Assembly (NCBI GenBank): GCA_950097015.1
Contig: CATNEN010000003.1
Location: forward strand, 9,839,501-9,903,500
Direction of reading: 5' to 3'
From: Macrostomum hystrix
Lineage: Eukaryota > Platyhelminthes > Macrostomidae
DNA length: 64,000 nt
Made by a program: the position numbers and the translations under genes. Below the pieces are notes generated by a model. It made no database searches. It was not told the DNA's origin and saw only the letters and a program-made list of their open reading frames with translations. Of this stretch, positions 21,011 through 30,403 are shown piece after piece. How positions within the stretch are numbered: the first letter of the stretch is position 1; every line of letters begins with the position of its first letter.

Positions 21011-24000
21011 TGTTATGTAGTGAACGAAGGGAACAACGGATTTGTTGGCAGATTCCAAATTGAGCAGTTATCCTTTTTGTGATAGCTTTGTGTCCGTATA
21101 TTTATAGGTAGCTGATATGTTAAATCGAAAGTTCTAGAAAACACGGACTATAGAAGGTTCTAGAATATTCTAGCTACAGAAGGTTCTAGAAACTACTAGC
21201 TTCCTCACTGCACTACTCATAGTGGCAGTATGCGTAAATTAGCATTCCGTCAGTCAATACACAACATCTTCCCCCTCTCCGCAAAATCAGTCAGTCAGAA
21301 GCCATAACGCTGCACAGGTCGCCTCGGCCGACCGGATCGTCGTACCGGCGGGGTCGCTAGTCCCTGTGCTGGATCCGGTGCAGGCAAGGGATCTCCGCCT
21401 CCATCGTCCGGAACCGTGTGCTGTCCTTGAATGTCGATGAGCGGGTCGAGCTCGTCAGGCACCGGTGTCTCGGGGCTCAGGCGCATCGATGTTGGTACGA
21501 GTGCCTGCTGATTCCAGGTGCTGCCGTCGGTCAGTCGGCAAGCAGCGCCCATCGTTTTGACGATCCGAAGCGGCGCCGAGAGCCGCGTTCCGAGCTTGCC
21601 CCGTCGTATTGGACGCCGCACCCGAACCCAGTCGCCGGCGCGCAGTGCCGGCGGTCGCGCTCTTCGCCGCTGGTCCGTGTAGGCTGCCGTCCGCTGCTGG
21701 CGCTCTTGGATTCGCTGGGCCATCTCGGTATGCGCAACCGCGTTGTCCTTAGACGGTGACAGCAGAGACAGGGCTGTGCGCCATCGCCTGCCCAGCATCA
21801 GCTCAGCCGGGCTCTTCCCAGTCAGGGCGTGTGGAGTGCTGCGGTAAGCCTCAAGGAACTGCAGCAGCGCGTCCTGCATCGGAATGTTCGCCGCCCTGGC
21901 CGCTCGGATGATGTCCATCAGCGTCCTGTTGAGTCTCTCGGTCTGGCCGTTGGTGCTTGGACGGTACGGGCTGGTCTTCAGGTGCTGAATACCCCGATTC
22001 CTCAGAAATCCGGTGAAGACATCGCCGAACTGCGCACCGAGGGACTCTGCACTGGCGTCGCTAGTGACGATCGTCTCGGCCCCTGGGTCGAAGTGGGCTA
22101 GGACCGGCGGACTGCAGATTGCCGCTTTCAACGTTTCGAATGCCTTCTCGCACTCCGTCGACCATTCGAACACCGCGTCGCTTTTCAGCAGAGGCCGCAG
22201 TGGCGCCGTTACCTCCGCGAAGTTGGGCACGAACCGCATCAGATAGTTGGCGGATCCCAGGAACGCCTGCAGCTCCTTCCTGTTGGTCGGCGGGCGCAGC
22301 TCGCTGAAGGCCTTGGTCTGACTCTCAGACGGTCGCATGCCGTTGGCTGAGAAGATGAAGCCAAAGAACTCAATCTCAGTCCTCCGCAGCTGGCACTTGT
22401 CCTTGTTGGCAGTGAGACCGGCGTCCTCCAATCGCTTCAGCAGTGCTCGCAGCCTCGAGTCGTGCTCGGCTTCAGTTGCTCCGAAGACGATGAAGTCGTC
22501 CAGGATGTGCTCAACACCCTGCAGATCAGACACCAGGTCGTCCAGCATCCTCTGGAATGCCGCCGGTGCAGAAGCAAGGCCGAACGGCACCCTGCAGTAG
22601 CGATACAGACCCTGGTGAGTAATGAATGCTGTCAGGTCACGTGATGACTCGTGCAGCTTCATCTGCATGTATCCTGCCTTAAGGTCGATCTTGGAGAACA
22701 CGCTGCCTCCGGCCGCTTTGATCTTGGCCGAGATCTCGTCCAGCTGCGGCATCGGGTGCCGGTCGATGACGAGCGACTTGTTCGGCTCTCGCACGTCAAT
22801 GCAGACTCGAATATTTCCGTCCTTCTTGTTAGCGACAACCAAGTTGGAGATCCATGGGCTGGAATTCACCCGTTCGATGATTCCCATGGCCTCCAGACGG
22901 TCCAGCTCCTCGCCGACTTGTTGCTGCTTAGCGAGCGGAAGTCGACGGAGCGGCTGCTGCACTGGTGGCACCGCTGCGTTAATCCTCGGTTTGTGCACTG
23001 CGCCTTTGCAGAGACCGATCGAGCCGCTGAAGACCGTTGGGAACTCTCGCTCGATGTCTACGCTGGCGATCTCGGCACCGATCTCAGCTGGCGGCTGCAG
23101 TTGCACGCGGAAGCCCAGCTTCTCCATCAGGTCGCGGCCGATGAGGTTCTCGCCAGACCTCGTGACGTAGAAGTCGTGTTGGAGCTCACGGCTGTGGTGC
23201 TTGACGGGCACTGTTGCGATCCCAGCTAGGGCGATCAGCTTCCCGCCGTAGGCTCGTAGCCTCATCGACGACGTTCTTAGGAGAATGTCGCCCAAGCTCC
23301 GTGCCGTGGCCTCGTTCAGCAGAGACACCTTGGCACCGCAGTCGACCATCAGGCTGACGGTCCTTCGGATGCTGCCGAGCTGAAGGTCTGCGCGGACCTC
23401 GTTGTTGCCGTGGACTGCGTAGATTGTCTCTTCCGCGCTGACCTGCATTGTCTTATTGCGGCAGCATCGGCTGAAGTGATTCAGTTTGCCGCAGTTGTTG
23501 CACTTCTTGCCGTGCGCGAGACATTGGGCTTTGCCATCATGGCTGCGGCCGCATCGCTGGCAGGATCCTCCGGCTTGCTGCCCTGGCTTCTTCTTGGACG
23601 GAGCGCCATGGTGACCTCGGGGTCTGGCCTCCTGCACAGCCTGGACATTTCCTGAAGAGCCGGCTGCTGCCATCGCCTTGCTGCCTGCCGCTGCCTCCTC
23701 GATAGTCGTCGCGATCACGATGGCTTGGTCCAGTGTCAGCCTGGCGGCGTCCTCAGTCAGCAGGCGCTCACGAATCCGGCTGCTGCTGGTTTTCTGGGCC
23801 AGCTGGTCGCGGATCATTTCATCAGCCATTGCTCCGTAGTTGCAGGAGGCTGACAGCTCGCGTAGTGCTGCGACAAACGTGACTGCGTCCTCTCCGGGCA
23901 GCTGATGTCGCTCCCGGAATCGGTGACGCGCCAACATCACGTTTGGCCGGTCGCCAAACACAGTCGTCAGCATGTCGCGGGTTTGCCAGAAGGTGTGGCC

Positions 24001-24521
24001 GTCGACAATCGCGTTGCGTGCCCTGGCAATCCGCTGCCCTTCGAAACCGAGCAGGTGCAGCAGCATGTTGCGGCTCCTCGTTGCCAGTCGCGTAGCTTCC
24101 TCTGTTGGAGCTTCGCCCTCTGCCGGCCGGTCAGTCCAGATCTGCGCCGCTTGGCAATAGATATCGAAAGCGTCTAGCCATCGATTCCATGGAACTGCTG
24201 GAGGTCCGCTTGCCGGCAGGTACGGTGTCGGTGGGCTAACGTTGAGGGCCATCCTCGTCGCCAGTTGTTATGTAGTGAACGAAGGGAACAACGGATTTGT
24301 TGGCAGATTCCAAATTGAGCAGTTATCCTTTTTGTGATAGCTTTGTGTCCGTATATTTATAGGTAGCTGATATGTTAAATCGAAAGTTCTAGAAAACACG
24401 GACTATAGAAGGTTCTAGAATATTCTGGCTACAGAAGGTTCTAGAAACTACTAGCTTCCTCACTGCACTACTCATAGTGGCAGTATGCGTAAATTAGCAT
24501 TCCGTCAGTCAATACACAACA
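21011..24521 (-). mobile_element. Gypsy-type LTR retrotransposon, internally deleted, young
   Basis: LTRs at 21011-21266 and 24266-24521 are each 256 bp, begin TGTTATG and end ACACAACA, and differ at one base that I can see (TATTCTAG versus TATTCTGG). CTAGC flanks the element on both sides (21006-21010, 24522-24526). On the reverse strand a primer-binding-site-like TGGCGACGAGGAT follows the 5' LTR within two bases. A purine tract, GGAGAGGGGGAAGA (21267-21280), precedes the 3' LTR. The only gene is one Gag-Pol frame. The element lies within the 3' untranslated region of the LINE. Confidence 0.95.
21295..24252 (-). CDS. Gypsy Gag-Pol polyprotein with in-frame deletion of RNase H and integrase parts
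   Basis: One open frame of 985 residues without stops. In order: Gag (about 1-210), two Cys-rich knuckles (CQRCGRSH... and CNNCGKLNHFSRCC, about 232-268), an aspartic protease with DCGA where DTGA or DSGA is usual, reverse transcriptase with KIDLKAGY and the catalytic ILDD in place of YLDD, then the connection region. The RNase H begins (IVTSDASAES) but jumps directly to the end of an integrase core (GAQFGDVF, RPSTNGQTERLNR) and its C-terminal tail. The RNase H core, the integrase zinc finger and the first integrase Asp are therefore missing, which explains the length against a usual 1300 or more. The ATG lies 13 bases from the LTR, inside the primer-binding-site region. It cannot integrate unaided. 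Confidence 0.9.
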   Translation of the reverse strand: MALNVSPPTPYLPASGPPAVPWNRWLDAFDIYCQAAQIWTDRPAEGEAPTEEATRLATRSRNMLLHLLGFEGQRIARARNAIVDGHTFWQTRDMLTTVFGDRPNVMLARHRFRERHQLPGEDAVTFVAALRELSASCNYGAMADEMIRDQLAQKTSSSRIRERLLTEDAARLTLDQAIVIATTIEEAAAGSKAMAAAGSSGNVQAVQEARPRGHHGAPSKKKPGQQAGGSCQRCGRSHDGKAQCLAHGKKCNNCGKLNHFSRCCRNKTMQVSAEETIYAVHGNNEVRADLQLGSIRRTVSLMVDCGAKVSLLNEATARSLGDILLRTSSMRLRAYGGKLIALAGIATVPVKHHSRELQHDFYVTRSGENLIGRDLMEKLGFRVQLQPPAEIGAEIASVDIEREFPTVFSGSIGLCKGAVHKPRINAAVPPVQQPLRRLPLAKQQQVGEELDRLEAMGIIERVNSSPWISNLVVANKKDGNIRVCIDVREPNKSLVIDRHPMPQLDEISAKIKAAGGSVFSKIDLKAGYMQMKLHESSRDLTAFITHQGLYRYCRVPFGLASAPAAFQRMLDDLVSDLQGVEHILDDFIVFGATEAEHDSRLRALLKRLEDAGLTANKDKCQLRRTEIEFFGFIFSANGMRPSESQTKAFSELRPPTNRKELQAFLGSANYLMRFVPNFAEVTAPLRPLLKSDAVFEWSTECEKAFETLKAAICSPPVLAHFDPGAETIVTSDASAESLGAQFGDVFTGFLRNRGIQHLKTSPYRPSTNGQTERLNRTLMDIIRAARAANIPMQDALLQFLEAYRSTPHALTGKSPAELMLGRRWRTALSLLSPSKDNAVAHTEMAQRIQERQQRTAAYTDQRRRARPPALRAGDWVRVRRPIRRGKLGTRLSAPLRIVKTMGAACRLTDGSTWNQQALVPTSMRLSPETPVPDELDPLIDIQGQHTVPDDGGGDPLPAPDPAQGLATPPVRRSGRPRRPVQRYGF

Positions 24522-24760
24522 CTAGCATTCAACAATAGATATTTCATATTTTGTTTTATCCATGGCGTCCCTTGTGTTTTTACTGCTCTTATTTTTAATA
24601 CCTTTGCTTTCCCTTCCCAGCTCGATATTTGATTCCTACTAAACTTCGCTTTTTATGTTGCTTTTCGTTGTTCATTTAAATGTGTTGTTAAAAAATATAT
24701 ATAAAAAAAATCAGCACCCATAGATGGCGTGCGCGTTTTAATAATAATAATAATAATAAA

Positions 24761-24866
24761 AACTACTATGTATCTGTGGAGCAAGTGCTGCTCAGTGCTC
24801 GACTCCGACGAATGAAATTATTCGCTTTCATCCTTTATCTTCTTGCCGTTGGAGTTTTTTGTTGAT
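24761..24866 (+). pseudogene. P-like transposase pseudogene, continuation after nested insertions
   Basis: Directly after the LINE tail the frame reads NYYVSVEQVLLSARLRRMK, which continues the MSGGNY end of the 5' part and fits the family pattern. It stops at a TGA near 24865. This places the LINE insertion inside the transposase relic. Confidence 0.65.
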
Positions 24867-25289
24867 ATGGCGGTTACTTTATTGTAAATTTTAATTTACT
24901 TATAATGTAAACATTTTAATTATATCGATGGTTCCTATTCTTTAAATTAAATACTCGACATTGCCTCGCTTTGCTATTTAATCTAACCGTTAATGCCTGA
25001 TAGCAGAGAAGACTTAAAAAAGCCATAGAACAATACTTTTAAGCGAGCCCCTCAGATTTTTGCCATGAATTGGCTCGTTTCGCGTCCCGAGGGTTTTAGT
25101 TGTCCCTATATTATAGAATATAGAATCTGTGATTTCACCATTGACAATCCTTGAATGATAGTTTATGTGATTAAACGGTCGTACGGGTCACGATATCAGC
25201 TTGAGTCAGAAGCCAAATCTGTGTAAAATTTCTTGTTATAAGCAGTCTGCAACAGCGAAATTAAATAATAACCAGCGAAATGGATTAAG

Positions 25290-25816
25290 CGTCGATTTCG
25301 AAGAATAATGTTGTAAGGCACTTTATTACAAATCATTCAGACTTCGTTTCAAGGTTTGATTGCAGCACAATTCCGGAGGTTGGACGACCCGCAGCGACTG
25401 CATCGTATCACATTAAGGCGAAGACTGTATGGAATATCATCCGGTTACGTCGGGATGCATGGATCCAATCCAGATTTGTCTTATACTGTCAATACTGTGG
25501 CAAATGTGTTCAGCAGCTCAGTAGACATATTGACAGGTCATGCAAGCGTAAACCGGCGATTACAGAGGCAGCAAATGCAATCCTTTCGTCAAGTTACAGC
25601 GACGACTCTTCGTCTGATTCGATAGACGCGGGTGCAAACATTGAGCTGTCTATTGTCGTGTGTGCGTCTTCTGCGCGGGACAGTCCTATGCTGTACACGT
25701 TCCAAAAAATGCATCGTCTGTCATCTACCACCGTCTACTTCTCAGTCAGAACATTGCTCACTGTCAGTAGCACCAGTGTTGGCTTAATAAATTTAAACTC
25801 GTACATGAGTACATAA
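25290..25816 (+). other. Open frame with C2HC zinc-finger-like motif, no start codon
   Basis: About 175 codons are open between a TAA near 25287 and the TAA at 25814-25816. The middle encodes CQYCGKCVQQLSRHIDRSC, a C-x2-C...H-x4-C finger pattern, followed by a Ser/Asp-rich stretch. There is no ATG before the motif, so this may be an exon, a transposon relic or chance. A second frame is also open over part of it (25356-25625). Family not recognised. Confidence 0.3.
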
Positions 25817-25992
25817 GTTGTAATTTGCAAATTCTGACGTAAATAATAAGAAAATAAATAATTTAATAGTTCAAGCAATCAATCAAGTCTTATTTGGTTA
25901 TTTGATTACCATTAGAAATAGGCATCATAGATACTCAAAGTACTTTCGCATAAACACATCATTTCGTATTCGTTTTAGGCCATGTTTTGTAG

Positions 25993-26310
25993 AGGTTGTA
26001 GCCTAGTGGTTAGGGCGTCGGAGTCACGACTTGAAGGTCGGGGGTTCGATTCCCGACTCCACTGGAACAATTTGCGTCCTTTAGCAAGACACTTAACTCT
26101 GCATTGCTTCAGTTTAATTACCCAGCTGTTAAATGGGTACCAGCATCAGCTGGGATAATTGAAGGTGGGTGTGGCGTCCCCCCAGTCCGTGGACTGAACA
26201 GCTGTACGCAGCCTTCAGATGCGCCGCGCATTAGCTGCGGCTGTGCTGTCGGCTGCACATCTGACCCAATTGGGGCAGGTGTAATCAATTATTATTATTA
26301 TTATTATTCG
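25993..26310 (+). repeat. SINE-B, most complete copy (tRNA-derived SINE)
   Basis: The head is a well-kept tRNA-like promoter: A box TAGCCTAGTGGTTAGG and B box GGGTTCGATTCCC. The body has TCCTTTAGCAAGACACTTAA, GTTAAATGGGTACCAGCA, GGTGGGTGTGGCGTC, CAGCTGTACGCAG, GATGCGCCGCGCA and GTCGGCTGCACATCTGA. The tail is (TTA)n. The CAAGACACTTAA...AAATGGGTACC block resembles conserved central domains known from several invertebrate and fish SINEs; the exact domain name is not certain. It is not a functional tRNA gene, because the acceptor stem does not close. Confidence 0.85.
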
Positions 26311-27058
26311 CAAAAATATTGAAATATAATAATCATAAATTCTTTGAGTACAGCCTGTTGCATAATGCTGCAGTTAACTTCTTTGAGAACATATCAGCAT
26401 TTTTTCGAAAAATATTCGCCATCCTATCGTTATAGTACTTTCGCAAAAACTGCCATTATTTTTCCTTTATTTATTAAGTATTCAATATAGTACAAAGTAT
26501 TGCGAAAAAAGTAAATTCATGACTCTTGGCAATTTGCATAAATACTAAATGTGTCTATGGTAAAAAAGCACAATTGACACTTCGTCTGACAATACGTATG
26601 TACCTTCGCGAAAATACCATAAGATGTAGCCATGCACGCTACTTCAAGAACTTTTGCAAAAATACTGCCCTTACCTTCGTTTAAGAACATATCAGTCGTT
26701 TCGCAAAATACTGTATTTACTTTCCATTTAGAACTCGTTTTTTTGTTGCGAAAATACCTTCATGAATAGCATTCATCAATACTTTCGCAATTTGCAGAAA
26801 TACTACTCGGTGAAATGTCTATGGTAAAATACTGCATTTTCCCTCGTTCGACAACATATCAGTATTTTCGCGTAAATACCTACGTAAATATATACCATCA
26901 GAAAAAGAAACATTAAGAATACTTTGAGTTATACATTCGCTAAAAAAGACTCCCATTTGCCTTTGTTTGCGAACACATGTCCTTTAGCGGGTGGAAGTAG
27001 TGCTAATTCAAGTAATTTTTCGCGATAAAACAATAAAGAAAGGCGAGAATCAACATTT

Positions 27059-27097
27059 AACGACGCGTTTCGCACAACAGTGTGCATCTTCAGGTTT
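27059..27097 (-). ncRNA. Hammerhead-ribozyme-like motif
   Basis: Read on the reverse strand: AAC, core CTGAAGA (fits C-U-G-A-N-G-A), a stem GCACA/TGTGC around a CTGT loop, core GAA, a two-pair stem III AC-GC-GU, then C, then GTT that pairs with the opening AAC. This is the compact hammerhead layout reported for Penelope-like elements. One unpaired U sits between the core and stem II. It lies about 190 bases downstream of a Penelope-like coding relic on the same strand. Activity untested. Confidence 0.45.
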
Positions 27098-27282
27098 ATT
27101 TTAAACGAATATAGCGAGTAGAGAAGTGAATAAATATGAGATTTTTTGGTGTAAATTTAATCAATATTTTAATATTTTCAGTACATATTTGATAGTCCGT
27201 AAGTCGAGAGGCAAGCAAAGTCCAGGGACGGATTGTTAGCGTTGCAGCCAACAGTACAGAATGTACAGCCAGGCCCCCTCCC

Positions 27283-27501
27283 TCAGAACACACGGAGAAC
27301 ATGGCCCGCGCCACTGTGTTGGAGATGAGTGTTGAGGTTGGGGGAATGAGCTTTAATGTACAACGCTTCAAGAATCTGCAGTTTGGAGTCAAATGAGCAT
27401 TGGTCAATGACTTTGAAGCGCTTTTCGCGTTTGCAGCTGGAGCAGCTATTACATTTTAAGAGAAGAGAATCAGAAGAAAACATTCTTCGAACTAGAATCA
27501 A
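27283..27501 (-). pseudogene. Penelope-like element relic (C-terminal endonuclease end)
   Basis: A short frame ends with FKVIDQCSFDSKLQILEALY and IKAHSPNLNTHL. The ILEALYIK...PNLN pattern is typical of the end of the GIY-YIG region of Penelope-like retroelements. The upstream coding part is missing or unrecognisable. The hammerhead-like motif just downstream supports the call. Confidence 0.5.
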
Positions 27502-28529
27502 TAATACAATATGGAAGGTTTAGAAGACTTCAATTTTGACGCTCTGACGATATAATATCCCAGTTTTTGTCAAATAACCACCAAAAATTACCATAGACAA
27601 CACATTCCCGGCTCAGAATAGTACAATTTTTTAACGATTAAATAAGCAATTGTATTTTATATCTATTATGATAGCTACACGAATTTCGTCTGGAATATAT
27701 TTACAAATTAATAACCAGTATAGCAAAAGAGCCGACACCATTAGCCACACAAGAACTAATTTAACAAATGAAACGCAACAAAATGAGTGCTGACTCTTTT
27801 TAAACAAAATTACAAAAGAAGCTATTGATTTTGGTTATTAAAGCCTACACAATAATTGAATCCGTTTAACAAGCGCAGACAGGCTTTGAAGCAGAGAAAG
27901 TAACAAGAATTAATGTGATAGCATACAAGTACACACAAAGGTAATTTATAATCTAGCTGCCGAGAGTTTGTTTGAAAAAGTTGCGCTAAGCGAGAACCGC
28001 CGACGTCATAAAAAACTGACGCCTTTTGTTGCAGAAGAAAACAAAATACTCGTAAAAGAGAAGTGCGCTTGTCTAAACAAAACAAATTAATTTGTTTGTT
28101 TGATATAATAAAGTAATAGCATCAAGAATATTGTGGCCTATTAACTGTCTGTGCAGCATGCTTATATACACAATGCTTAATGGTCGCTAAGGCGCCAAAT
28201 AAAAGAGGCTGCAATATAAAACTTTTATTAATATTGCCAATTTCGAAGATGAAGGGATGGAATAGTTTGTCTCGCATTGTGTTTTGAGACATAACTATTC
28301 AATTAATTTATATATGACCAATTGGCGATTCTAATAGCATGAAGTTATGCTCAAATAAACACAACTAGGTCGATATAGATGTAATTTGCATTCTATTCAA
28401 TTTCATAATAGGGAATCCGCAAATTAAAGATAATATAGGAAGTCGGACTCTTTAGTAAGTGATAAAACTCATCCAATCAGAGACAGGAAGGGGAAGAGAG
28501 GGATGCAACGTAAAATAGACTGTTTAATA

Positions 28530-28905
28530 GAAGGGTCTCAGCCAATCAGGGATTAAGAAGGGTATAAAATGAAATAACGTAAACCAATAGACAGGGTCTC
28601 AGCCAATCAGGGATTAAGAAGGGTAAAGAATGAAATAATGTAAACCAATAGACAGGGTCTCAGCCAATCAGGGATTAAGAAGGGTATAGAATGAAATAAC
28701 GTAAACCAATAGACAGGGTCTCAGCCAATCAGGGATTAAGAAGGGTAAAGAATGAAATAACGTAAACCAATAGACAGGGTCTCAGCCAATCAGGGATTAA
28801 GAAGGGTATAGAATGAAATAACGTAAACCAATAGACAGGGTCTCAGCCAATCAGGGATTAAGAAGGAGTAAAGAAAAAAATTAACGTGGTCAAGAGTTGC
28901 TAACA
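28530..28905. repeat. 61-bp minisatellite carrying CCAAT boxes
   Basis: About six copies of a 61-bp unit containing GGGTCTCAGCCAATCAGGGA, then AAGAAGGGTATA and AATAACGTAAACCAATAGAC. Each unit has a full CCAAT box (CAGCCAATCAG), a second CCAAT and a TATA-like stretch. Decayed units extend on both sides (about 28470 and 28915). Confidence 0.9.
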
Positions 28906-28909
28906 AACA

Positions 28910-29620
28910 CGGTCTTATCCAATCAGTGATGAGAAATTGAAATCAAATAGGATTGGTTTAAATAATTAGGTTATCTTAGTTAAGAAAGGCAGTACGACAT
29001 TTAGGAAATTGTGTAAAGAAAGGTACTAACAAATACCTAACCATTTACAGTTAGTTTTCTAATATACAGTTTATTAAACAGTTGCGAGAAAACATACTTT
29101 GAGCAGGTTGTAGTTTTATAATAAAACGCTAAGCAAATTATATGAAAACAGTCCTCTGGCCTTCATAAAAAAATGAAGGCCAATAGATGAAAAAATCTCT
29201 AACTGGCAGTTATATTGTTAAAAATTTAGAAAAAGACCCTGAACCAATTATGTACTAGCCGCCGATGCACCGAACCTTCTCAATTGCGAAGTCAACTATT
29301 TAAATACAGAATAAGGCTGCAACGCTATTTACAGCACTTTTACAGTGTGAGTTAAATGAATTTGATGGGAAAAACTTTCTTAAGACTGAATGAGCTTTTA
29401 ACAAAGCATTTATTTTTGATATTTTATTTACAGGAATAAAAACACGACAAGCATTACAATCTTTACATACTCGTATATATAATCTACTCTATCAAAGCTG
29501 CAAAAAATTTAACAAAAAAGCATGCCAGCAATTTTATTGCAATGCGTAACAACAAATTATTAGAAAAAATTGATTCATTTAATAAACGGAAAACGCAAAG
29601 CAACTAAAATTCTTTAGGTA
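28910..29620. other. AT-rich spacer without recognised genes
   Basis: Only short chance frames and AT-rich sequence between the CCAAT minisatellite and the PCIF1 3' array. Confidence 0.5.
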
Positions 29621-29629
29621 TAATCCGGT

Positions 29630-30310
29630 GCTTCAGTGGAACTAATTGGCTGCCACACCCGATCCTTCAGTGGAACTAATTGGCTGCCAAACCCAATCCT
29701 TCAGTGGAACTAATTGGATGCCAAACCCAATCCTTCAGTGGAACTAATTGGATGCCACACCTGATCCTTCAGTGGAACTAATTGGCTGCCACACCCGATC
29801 CTTCAGTGGAACTAATTGGCTGCCACACCCGATCCTTCAGTGGAACTAATTGGCTGCCACACCCGATCCTTCAGTGGAACTAATTGGCTGCCACACCCGA
29901 TCCTTCAGTGGAACTAATTGGATGCCACACCCAATCCTTCAGTGGAACTAATTGGCTGCCACACCCGATCCTTCAGTGGAACTAATTGGCTGCCACACCC
30001 AATCCTTCAGTGGAACTAATTGGCTGCCACACCCGATCCTTCAGTGGAACTAATTGGCTGCCACACCCGATCCTTCAGTGGAACTAATTGGATGCCACAC
30101 CTGATCCTTCAGTGGAACTAATTGGCTGCCACACCCAATCCTTCAGTGGAACTAATTGGATGCCACACCCAATCCTTCAGTGGAACTAATTGGCTGCCAC
30201 ACCCAATCCTTCAGTGGAACTAATTGGATGCCACACCCGATCCTTCAGTGGAACTAATTGGCTGCCACACCCGATCCTTCAGTGGAACTAATTGGATGCC
30301 ACACCTGTTC
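29630..30310. repeat. 34-bp minisatellite downstream of PCIF1
   Basis: About 20 copies of a 34-bp unit: GATCCTTCAGTGGAACTAAT then TGGCTGCCACACCC, varying TGGCTG/TGGATG and CCCGATCC/CCCAATCC/CCTGATCC. It ends about 95 bases beyond the PCIF1 stop codon, so it probably lies in the 3' untranslated region or just past it. Confidence 0.95.
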
Positions 30311-30403
30311 CTAGAATCACACAAGCGTACACTATATTTAAGAGTGTTTATACAGGTAAAATGAGAATCAAAGTAACGAATTGCATTAACGAGTTTCACG
30401 GTA

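Larger units (their letters stand above)
20055..24760 (+). mobile_element. 5'-truncated LINE, split by a Gypsy element
   Basis: Codons from about 20060 to 20968 encode the C-terminal part of a non-LTR reverse transcriptase polyprotein: MIESIALYASEAWG, ELGRLPLLYNIQKRSISYW, SFRLGNHKLACE and a closing CSKC...H zinc-knuckle-like motif. The 3' untranslated part resumes after the Gypsy insertion (24522 onward) with AATCAGCACCCATAGATGGC and an (AAT)n tail. AACTA flanks the LINE on both sides (20050-20054 and 24761-24765) as a short target duplication. A second 3' end of the same family is at 9690-10145. Clade not determined (CR1/Jockey-like group). Confidence 0.8.

Noticed and set aside
22622-23229. 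Long plus-strand frames across the Gypsy element
   Set aside because: Shadows of the reverse-strand Gag-Pol frame in GC-rich coding. No domains.
25993-26065. tRNA gene
   Set aside because: A and B boxes are present, but the acceptor stem does not pair and the sequence runs into a SINE body and tail found elsewhere.
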